From DASZHJ01 sp035938015 (GTDB taxonomy: Bacteria > Pseudomonadota > Alphaproteobacteria > ATCC43930 > CGMCC-115725): a stretch of 13,104 bases of DNA. Positions 6,482 through 13,104 of the stretch are shown in pieces (positions within the stretch are counted from its first letter, which is position 1; each line of letters starts with the position of its first letter). Below the pieces are notes generated by a model. The model was given only the letters and a program-made list of their open reading frames with translations. It was not told the origin of the DNA and did not search any database. The translations under genes and the position numbers were made by a program. The stretch covers positions 1 through 13,104 of the forward strand of contig DASZHJ010000245.1 in assembly GCA_035938015.1 (NCBI GenBank), read 5' to 3'.

Positions 6482-6504
6482 TGCCGACCCTCTTGTCCCC
6501 ATGA
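6479..6504 (+). other. 7-codon bridging ORF between the two acyltransferase genes
   Basis: The olsB stop forms TGATG (6479–6483), opening a 7-codon ORF (MPTLLSP). Its TGA (6502–6504) overlaps the next ATG as ATGA (6501–6504). No Shine-Dalgarno is visible before that ATG. The mini-ORF could hand ribosomes from one gene to the next; this is an inference. Confidence 0.3.
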
Positions 6505-7373
6505 CGGCGTTTCTGCTGCGGCTGCGGCGGCTCCTGCTTTACGTCTGCCTGACGTTGCCGCTGATGCCGGTCCAGGCGCTGCTCCTGCTGCTGCGCTCAC
6601 CGCTCGCGGAGCGGCTGCCTCGCGCCTATCACCGGCTTGCCAGCCGCATCCTCGGCTTCGATACCACGGTGATCGGCACGCCCTCGACGCTGCGGCCGAC
6701 GCTGTTCGTGGCCAATCACACCTCCTATGTCGACATAGAGATCCTCGGCAGCGTGCTCGACGCGTCTTTCGTTGCCAAGAGCGAGGTCAAGGGTTGGCCG
6801 ATGTTCGGCTGGCTCGCCCGCCTGCAGCGCACGGTCTTCGTCGACCGCCGCGCGCACACGACGCATCACCAGCGCGATGCGATCGTCGAGCGGCTCAAGG
6901 AAGGCGGCCGGCTCGTCCTGTTCCCCGAGGCCACCAGCGACGACGGCAGCCGCGTGCTGCCGTTCAAGAGTGCGCTCTTCGCCGCGGTGCATGCCGCGCG
7001 CCTCGAGCGCGCCATCACGGTGCAGCCGGTCTCGATCGCCTATGTGACGCTCGACGGCATGCCGATCGGCCGGTTTTACCGGCCGTTCTTCGCGTGGTAT
7101 GGCGACATGGACATGGCCTCCCATCTTTGGACCATGGTGGGTTTGGGCCGGGTCGGCGTCACCGTCGAGTTCCACCCTCCCGTCAGCATCGAAGCCTTCC
7201 CCACGCGCAAGGCGCTTGCGGAGCATTGCTGGCGGGTGGTCTCCGCCGGGGTCGCCTCGGCGATCTCGGGCCGGCCGCAGCCGGTCGAGGCAACCAGCGC
7301 CGTGCTTCCGCCGGCACCGCTTCGGCAGGGGCCGCTACCCGCCGTCGCGGCCCAAGTGGCCGCAGACAGCTGA
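6501..7373 (+). CDS. PlsC-like acyltransferase, candidate OlsA
   Basis: The 290-residue product is a lysophospholipid-type O-acyltransferase. A hydrophobic N-terminal segment (about 9–32) anchors it to the inner membrane. The catalytic motif is NHTSYVD (His73-x4-Asp78). Then come RTVFVDR (110–116) and FPEATSDDGSRVLPFKSALF (141–160), where Ala144 replaces the usual Gly of FPEGT. Such enzymes acylate lysophosphatidic acid (PlsC) or lyso-ornithine lipid (OlsA). Direct adjacency to olsB favours OlsA, and some family members do both, so no symbol is assigned. The tail beyond residue 255 is Ala/Pro-rich and probably disordered. ATG 6501 has no ribosome site; it is linked to olsB by a 7-codon ORF. 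miaB follows after 6 nt. Confidence 0.87.
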   Translation: MTAFLLRLRRLLLYVCLTLPLMPVQALLLLLRSPLAERLPRAYHRLASRILGFDTTVIGTPSTLRPTLFVANHTSYVDIEILGSVLDASFVAKSEVKGWPMFGWLARLQRTVFVDRRAHTTHHQRDAIVERLKEGGRLVLFPEATSDDGSRVLPFKSALFAAVHAARLERAITVQPVSIAYVTLDGMPIGRFYRPFFAWYGDMDMASHLWTMVGLGRVGVTVEFHPPVSIEAFPTRKALAEHCWRVVSAGVASAISGRPQPVEATSAVLPPAPLRQGPLPAVAAQVAADS

Positions 7374-7379
7374 TCCCTC

Positions 7380-8737
7380 ATGACCCCCGCCAAGAAGCTC
7401 TACATCAAGACCTACGGCTGCCAGATGAACGTCTACGATTCCGCTCGCATGGCGGACGTGCTGGCGCCGCTGGGCTACGCGCCCACGCAGAGCCCGCGCG
7501 AGGCGGACATGGTGATCCTCAACACCTGCCATATCCGCGAGAAGGCGGCGGAGAAGGTGTTCTCGGAGCTCGGACGTCTGAAGCCGCTCAAGGACGCCGC
7601 GCAAAGGCGGGGCGGCCGCGTGATCCTCGCCGTTGCCGGCTGCGTCGCGCAAGCCGAGGGCGCAGAGATCCTGGCCCGCGCGCCCCATGTCGACATCGTT
7701 CTGGGGCCCCAGACCTATCATCGCTTGCCGGAGCTGGTGGCAACCGCGACGCGGCGCGCGGGCGGCGTCCTCGACACCGACTTTCCCGTCGAGAGCAAGT
7801 TCGACCACTTGCCCGGCGCCTCCGCACCGCAGGGTGTGGCGAGCTTCCTCACGGTCCAGGAGGGCTGCGACAGGTTCTGCACCTTCTGCGTCGTCCCCTA
7901 TACCCGCGGCGCCGAGTTCTCGCGTCCGGCGACCGAGGTGCTCGAGGAGGCACGCCGTCAAGTCGCGGCCGGCGCGCGCGAGATCACGCTCTTGGGCCAG
8001 AACGTCAACGCCTACCACGGCGTGGCGCCCGGCGGCGGCGAATGGGGCTTGGGCCGGCTCATCCGCGCGCTTGGCGAGATCCCGGGCATCGCCCGGATCC
8101 GCTACACCACCTCGCATCCCCGCGATGTCGACGACGAGCTCGTCGAAGCGCACCGCGACGTGGCGGCGTTGATGCCATTCCTGCATCTGCCCGTGCAGTC
8201 GGGCTCGGACCGAATTCTGGCGGCCATGAACCGGCGGCATACGGCTGCCGACTATCTGGGCACTCTCGAGCGCTTGCGCCGCGCGCGGCCCGAGATCGCC
8301 TTCTCCTCCGATTTCATCGTGGGCTACCCCGGCGAGAGCGAGCGCGATTTCGAGGCGACGCTGGCGCTGGTGCGCGAGGTGGAATTCGCGCAGTCCTTCT
8401 CCTTCAAATACAGCGCGCGGCCTGGCACGCCCGCGGCGGCAGAGCCCGATCAGGTCCCCGACGCGGTCAAATCCGAGCGGCTTCGGCGCCTGCAGGAGCT
8501 GCTCGAGACGCAGCAACGCGCGTTCAACCGGACCCAGGTAGGCCGCACGCTCGAGGTGCTGCTGGAGCGGCCGGGCCGGCATCCGGGACAGCTGGTCGGC
8601 CGCAGCCCTTATCTGCAGCCGGTCCACGTATTGGCGCCGGCGCGGCTGGTGGGCGCGCTGGTGCCGGTGCGCATCGTCGGCGCGGAGCCCAACAGCCTCG
8701 CCGGCGAGCGGCTCGACCGCGAGGAGCCGGTCCTCGC

Positions 8738-8741
<4 letters not shown>
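7380..8741 (+). CDS. miaB: MiaB, tRNA-2-methylthio-N6-isopentenyladenosine synthase
   Basis: The 453-residue product is a radical-SAM methylthiotransferase that adds a methylthio group to position 2 of i6A37 in tRNA. The N-terminal UPF0004 domain has Cys14, Cys50 and Cys88, which bind the auxiliary cluster. The radical-SAM motif is C163-x3-C167-x2-C170 (GCDRFCTFC), followed by VVPYTRGAEFSRP. A TRAM RNA-binding domain occupies about 375–445. TYGCQMNVYDSARM and TSHPRDVD are typical of MiaB and separate it from RimO and MtaB. The length is normal. The start has little ribosome site and lies 6 nt after the previous stop, suggesting coupled translation. The gene ends in ATGA shared with phoH, as in many proteobacteria. 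Confidence 0.96.
8719..8737 (+). promoter_or_regulatory. Hairpin enclosing the phoH Shine-Dalgarno
   Basis: GCGAGGA (8719–8725) and TCCTCGC (8731–8737) form a perfect 7-bp stem with a GCCGG loop that ends at the base before the phoH ATG. The best ribosome site, GAGGAG (8721–8726), is buried in it. Ribosomes finishing miaB would melt the structure, which would make phoH translation depend on miaB translation. Confidence 0.45.
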
Positions 8742-9752
<1,011 letters not shown>

Positions 9753-9760
<8 letters not shown>

Positions 9761-10289
9761 CCGCTCGACCTCTCGGCTTCGCCGCAAGCCCGCGATCGCG
9801 ATCGATCTGGCGGAGACGTCGCCGCGCTGGCGCGAGCGCCTGCCGCGCCGCCGCGCGCTCTGCGTGGCGGCGGCCGAGGCCGCCTTTGCCACCGCCAAGC
9901 CGCGGCTCACGCGCCGCACCGAGGTGAGCGTGGTGCTCGCCGACGACGCGCTGGTGCGGCGGCTCAATCGGCAGTGGCGGCGCATCGATGCCGCCACGAA
10001 CGTGCTGTCTTTTCCATCGCTCGACGAGGAGCTGCCGCCGAAGGCGCCGTTTCTGCTGGGCGATGTCGTGCTCGCTTACGAGACCGTGAGCCGCGAGGCG
10101 CAGGAACAAGGCAAGGACCTCGCCGACCATCTGCGCCACCTCGTGGTGCACGGCATCCTGCACCTGCTCGGCTACGACCACGAGGACCCCGGACAGGCCG
10201 AGCAAATGGAGGCGCTGGAGACCCAGGTGCTGGCGCGGCTCGGCGTCGCCGATCCCTATGCCGAACGGCAGGCGGTGGGTGATGACTGA
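9753..10289 (+). CDS. ybeY: YbeY, rRNA-maturation endoribonuclease
   Basis: The 178-residue product carries the YbeY metal site H133-GIL-H137-LLGYD-H143, which binds one zinc. NVLSFP (83–88) and LGDVVL (102–107), also family marks, are present. YbeY takes part in 16S rRNA 3'-end processing and 70S ribosome quality control, together with the PhoH-like ATPase encoded just upstream. The first ~15 residues are basic and longer than in E. coli. ATG 9753 overlaps phoH by 8 nt (ATGAGTGA) and has only a weak ribosome site (GAGCGA), so re-initiation after phoH is likely. The end overlaps corC by 8 nt. Confidence 0.95.
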
Positions 10290-11193
10290 CGCCCCAACCG
10301 GCCGGCCGCCCGCGCGCGAGGCCGAGGAGGGCCCGTTCCGCGGTTTGCGCAATTGGCTGAAACAGCTGCGCGGCGAGCGCACGGGCGAGCAGGATCTGCG
10401 CACCTCGCTCGAGGAGCTGATCGAGGAGCACGAGGAGCAGCCTTTCGACCCGCAGGAGCGGGCGATCCTTGCCAACATCGTGAAGCTGCACGAGCAGACC
10501 GCCGGCGACGTGATGGTGCCGCGGGTCGACATCGTGGCGCTCGAGGTCGATACGCCGTTCGATCGAGTCGTCAAATCCATGGTGGAGCAGGGGCATTCGC
10601 GCGTGCCGGTCTATCGCGAGACGCTCGACGATGTTGTCGGCATGCTGCACATCAAGGACCTGTTGCCCTACGCTGCCGACAACAAGCCGGTGCCGCTTGC
10701 CAAGATCGTGCGCAAGGTGCTTTTCGTGGCGCCCTCCATGCCGGTGCTCGACCTGCTGTTGCAGATGCGGCTGACGCGCATCCATCTGGCGTTGGTGGTC
10801 GATGAGTTCGGCGGCGTCGACGGCTTGCTCTCGATCGAGGACGTGATCGAGCAGATCGTGGGCGAGATCGAGGACGAGCACGATCCCGCCGATCCGCCGC
10901 AGCTGATCGAGCGTCCGGACGGCAGCGTCATCGTCGAGGCGCGCATGCCCATCGACCGCCTCGAGGACGCCACCGGCCAGAAGCTCCTGCCGCCCGATAG
11001 CGAAGAGGAGATCAATACGCTGGGCGGCCTGGTCACGACGCTCGCGGGACGAGTGCCGACTCGCGGCGAGGTGATCAAGCATCCCTCGGGTTTCGAGATC
11101 GAGGTGCTGGACGCCGATCCGCGACGGGTCAAACGCCTGCGCTTGCGCGGGTTGCCGGCGCCGCCGCCGGTCACCGAGGTCGAGCATGCCTGA
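10282..11193 (+). CDS. CorC/HlyC-type CBS-domain protein
   Basis: The 303-residue product has two CBS domains (about 74–130, opening GDVMVPRVDIVAL, and 145–200 with VVDEFGGVDGLLSIEDVIEQIVGEI) and a CorC/HlyC transporter-associated domain (about 215–289, with NTLGGLVTTLAGRVPTRGE). There is no DUF21 membrane domain, so this is the soluble short form, like E. coli CorC (YbeX). That protein is linked to magnesium/cobalt efflux and, more recently, to ribosome metabolism; the second role fits its position next to ybeY. I use ATG 10282, which gives an 8-nt overlap with ybeY (ATGACTGA). GTG 10279 is an adjacent alternative and ATG 10258 a less likely one. AGGCGG (10270–10275) is a suitable ribosome site. 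CBS pairs usually bind adenine nucleotides. Confidence 0.9.
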   Translation: MTDAPTGRPPAREAEEGPFRGLRNWLKQLRGERTGEQDLRTSLEELIEEHEEQPFDPQERAILANIVKLHEQTAGDVMVPRVDIVALEVDTPFDRVVKSMVEQGHSRVPVYRETLDDVVGMLHIKDLLPYAADNKPVPLAKIVRKVLFVAPSMPVLDLLLQMRLTRIHLALVVDEFGGVDGLLSIEDVIEQIVGEIEDEHDPADPPQLIERPDGSVIVEARMPIDRLEDATGQKLLPPDSEEEINTLGGLVTTLAGRVPTRGEVIKHPSGFEIEVLDADPRRVKRLRLRGLPAPPPVTEVEHA

Positions 11194-12823
11194 GCGGACC
11201 ACCATTCTCGAATTCCGCGGCGCCATCCCCGTAGCGCCCGCGCAGCTCGCGGCGCTCCGGCTGGCGGAGCTGCAGGGTTTCCGACGCTATGGCGCGGCCT
11301 TCCTCTTGGGCGTGCTGGCGGCCGCGGCCCTACCGCCCGTCGACATGACCCCGGTGCTGGTCCTGTCCTTCGTCGGTTTCGTCTGGCTGTTCGACGGCGC
11401 GCAGCGCTCGCGCGAGGCCTTCGGCATCGGCTGGTGCTTTGGTCTCGGCTTCTTCGTCGCCGGCTTCTACTGGATGACGGCCGCACTCTTCGTCGACATC
11501 GCGCGATTCTGGTGGCTGACGCCCTTCGCGCTGCTGGGGGTGCCGGCGGGACTTGCGATATTTACCGGCGCCGCGGTGCTGGGAGCGCATCTGATCTGCC
11601 GCTGGCTCAAATGGCGCGGCGCCTCCCGGGCGCTGGCGCTGGCGGCGTTCTGGTGCGGCGCCGAGTGGCTGCGTGGTCACGTGCTCACGGGATTACCCTG
11701 GAACCTCGTGGGCTATGCCTGGTCGGGCGCGTTTCCCGGCAGCCTTGCCATGCTGCAGGTGACGTCTCTGGTCGGCATCTACGGCTTGAGCCTGCTGACG
11801 GTCACCGCGGCGGTGCTGCCGGCGACCTTGGGCGACCTCGCGGGACGCCGCTGGCCGCCGCTCCTCGCCTCTGCGGCGCTGCTCGTGGCGTGCTTCGCCT
11901 TTGGCTGGCTGCGGCTCGACGGCCTCGGCGCGCCGGCAATGCAGCCGGGCGTGACCATCCGTGTCGTCCAACCCTCGATCGCCCAGACCCTCAAGAACGA
12001 TCCCGGCGAGCGCCTGACGAACTTCCGCCGACAGCTCGCCTTGAGCAGCGAGCCTTCGGAGTCCGGCAGCCCCTTCACTGTCTTGATCTGGCCCGAGGCG
12101 GGCGCGCCCCCCTTCCTCGACCGAGACGCCGGCGCGCGCATGGCCATCGCGGGGCTGTTGCCCGCGAACGGCCTCGCGCTTGTGGGCAGCGACCGCAGCG
12201 ACCCGCCGCCCGGCCCGCTGGAGCATTTCTGGAACAGCATGGTCGCCATCGACCATGCCGGCATCATCCAAGGCACCTACGACAAGGCCCATTTGGTACC
12301 GTTCGGAGAATACGTGCCGTTCCGCAGCGTGCTCCCGATCGACAAGATCACGCCGGGTACCACGGATTTCACCTTCGGGCCGGGGCCGCGCACGCTGCAC
12401 CTGCCGGGCTTGCCGCCGGTCTCGGCGTTGATCTGCTTCGAGGTGATCTTCCCGGGCGAGGTGATCGATCCAGCCGACCGGCCACAATGGCTGCTCGCCA
12501 TCAGCAATGATGCCTGGTACGGCTTCACCTCGGGACCCTTCCAGCATTTCGCGATCGCTCGGGTGCGAGCGATCGAGGAAGGGATGCCGGTGGTCCGCGC
12601 GGCCAACAACGGCATCTCCGGCCTGATCGATCCGATGGGGCGCGTGGTGCGGCGCATCGGCCTCGATGTCGTGGGCTATCTCGACCTGCCGCTGCCGCGC
12701 GCGCTGCCGCCGACGCTCTACGAGCAGTCGGGCGATGCATTTTTCTTCGCCGCCCTGCCCGTTTTACTAGGCCTTGCTTGGATTTCTTCCAGCTTGAAGA
12801 GGAAATCCGACAAACCCGCATAA
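11186..12823 (+). CDS. lnt: Lnt, apolipoprotein N-acyltransferase
   Basis: The 545-residue product performs the last step of lipoprotein maturation: acylating the N-terminal cysteine with a fatty acid from a phospholipid at the periplasmic face of the inner membrane. About six to seven membrane helices fill residues 35–243. A nitrilase-like domain (about 255–500) contains the triad Glu304 (WPEAGAPP), Lys367 (YDKAHLVPFGEYVPF) and Cys417 (LICFEVIFP). A last hydrophobic segment (518–534) is followed by a basic tail, KRKSDKPA. All catalytic residues are present and the length is slightly above the usual ~510. ATG 11186 overlaps corC by 8 nt (ATGCCTGA) and has GAGGT 5 nt upstream. The N-terminal ~30 residues before the first helix make up most of the extra length. 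It closes the seven-gene run. Confidence 0.96.
   Translation: MPERTTILEFRGAIPVAPAQLAALRLAELQGFRRYGAAFLLGVLAAAALPPVDMTPVLVLSFVGFVWLFDGAQRSREAFGIGWCFGLGFFVAGFYWMTAALFVDIARFWWLTPFALLGVPAGLAIFTGAAVLGAHLICRWLKWRGASRALALAAFWCGAEWLRGHVLTGLPWNLVGYAWSGAFPGSLAMLQVTSLVGIYGLSLLTVTAAVLPATLGDLAGRRWPPLLASAALLVACFAFGWLRLDGLGAPAMQPGVTIRVVQPSIAQTLKNDPGERLTNFRRQLALSSEPSESGSPFTVLIWPEAGAPPFLDRDAGARMAIAGLLPANGLALVGSDRSDPPPGPLEHFWNSMVAIDHAGIIQGTYDKAHLVPFGEYVPFRSVLPIDKITPGTTDFTFGPGPRTLHLPGLPPVSALICFEVIFPGEVIDPADRPQWLLAISNDAWYGFTSGPFQHFAIARVRAIEEGMPVVRAANNGISGLIDPMGRVVRRIGLDVVGYLDLPLPRALPPTLYEQSGDAFFFAALPVLLGLAWISSSLKRKSDKPA
12780..12808 (+). other. Stem-loop in the 3' end of lnt
   Basis: GGATTTCTTC (12780–12789) pairs with GAGGAAATCC (12799–12808): ten pairs including one T·G, around a 9-nt loop. 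It lies inside the last codons of lnt and has no following T run, so it is not a standard terminator. It could protect or end the transcript by other means. Confidence 0.35.
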
Positions 12824-12976
12824 ATTCCGGTCTAGCCTCTACAAAATCCACCACTAGCGGTTGACCGCATACGATCGTGTGAATTATCAATGGCCAGACC
12901 CTGCATCGGTCGGCCGAGGATAATGAATAGCAAAACCAGCGACGGCCGAAGACGCCGCCAGAAATCCGACAAACCC
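12802..12976 (+). repeat. 16-nt direct repeat, lnt tail and HTH-gene start
   Basis: GAAATCCGACAAACCC occurs exactly at 12802–12817 and 12961–12976. The copies are 159 nt apart (53 codons) and are read in the same phase in both genes, giving KSDKP near the Lnt C-terminus and near the HTH protein's N-terminus. Confidence 0.85.
12857..12890 (+). promoter_or_regulatory. Candidate promoter of the HTH gene with two dyads
   Basis: TTGACC (12861–12866), an 18-nt spacer and TATCAA (12885–12890) form a plausible promoter, starting RNA near 12897. Dyad GCGGT-TG-ACCGC (12857–12868) covers the −35. The palindrome ACGATCGT (12871–12878), which extends to 14 bp with one mismatched pair (12868–12881), fills the spacer. 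Both are well placed for repressor binding. The remaining sequence between the lnt stop and the HTH start holds no clear terminator. Confidence 0.45.
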
Positions 12977-13104
12977 AATCCCATAGACGTTCATGTCGGC
13001 TCGCGCGTACGGTTGCGCCGTACACTGCTCGGCATGAGCCAAGAGAAGCTCGGCGAGGCGATCGGCCTCACCTTCCAGCAGGTGCAGAAATACGAGCGCG
13101 GCGC
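12923..13104 (+). CDS. XRE-family HTH regulator, 3' end cut by the window
   Basis: The first 60 codons are visible. After a basic, polar start (MNSKTSDGRRRRQKSDKPNP), the segment IDVHVGSRVRLRRTLLGMSQEKLGEAIGLTFQQVQKYERGA is a Cro/CI-type helix-turn-helix: MSQEKLGEAIG is the first helix pair and LTFQQVQKYERG the recognition helix and its flank. The family is common and well conserved in alphaproteobacteria; members of this kind often lie next to lnt, and metK often follows, beyond this window. I chose ATG 12923, preceded closely by GAGGA (12916–12920). ATG 12890 is in frame but overlaps the likely −10 and has no ribosome site. What it regulates cannot be inferred here. Confidence 0.87.
   Translation, partial: MNSKTSDGRRRRQKSDKPNPIDVHVGSRVRLRRTLLGMSQEKLGEAIGLTFQQVQKYERG

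Noticed and set aside
7335..8627. 430-codon minus-strand frame opposite miaB
   Set aside because: No domain or motif, and miaB on the plus strand is unequivocal.
6794..8737. Open frame upstream of phoH that would give a 988-residue protein
   Set aside because: It covers plsC and miaB in another phase with Arg-rich, motif-free sequence; the PhoH family starts near ATG 8738.
12824..12922. Riboswitch or intrinsic terminator between lnt and the HTH gene
   Set aside because: No hairpin followed by a T run and no recognisable aptamer; only promoter-like elements and dyads are visible.

Overview
This is a gene-dense, GC-rich stretch of chromosome that looks alphaproteobacterial, most likely Rhodospirillales or a relative. 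The pointers are a Ros/MucR-type regulator, a Fur-family regulator without the usual CxxC pair, an ornithine-lipid acyltransferase, and the housekeeping run miaB–phoH–ybeY–corC–lnt followed by an HTH gene. The placement rests on remembered gene order and protein motifs, not on a search. No tRNA, rRNA, CRISPR array, insertion sequence or prophage gene is visible.

Left part (1–3158). The window opens inside a TIGR02186-like periplasmic/membrane-anchored protein, followed 16 nt later by a single-domain universal stress protein. Converging on these is a soluble class III adenylate cyclase on the minus strand, the only minus-strand gene. A divergent intergenic region leads to an Nfu-type iron–sulfur carrier.

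Middle part (3233–5555). tsaB and rimI overlap (GTGA) and supply tRNA t6A modification and protein N-acetylation. Two regulators follow, each with its own upstream region: a MucR/Ros homologue whose zinc site is incomplete, and a Fur/Mur-type metal regulator.

Right part (5642–12823). Seven plus-strand genes are packed as one apparent operon: an OlsB-like ornithine acyltransferase, a PlsC/OlsA-like acyltransferase, MiaB, PhoH, YbeY, CorC and Lnt. Gaps are 19 nt and 6 nt, then a 4-nt overlap, then three consecutive 8-nt overlaps. Membrane lipid synthesis, tRNA modification, ribosome/rRNA maturation and lipoprotein acylation would therefore be co-expressed. The window ends inside an XRE-family regulator that has its own plausible promoter.

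No clearly new system is present. The less ordinary items are small-scale: hairpins at the tsaB and phoH starts, a 7-codon bridging ORF between the two acyltransferase genes, repeated 8-nt overlaps, an in-frame 16-nt direct repeat shared by the end of lnt and the start of the HTH gene, and paired dyads in the HTH gene's promoter.
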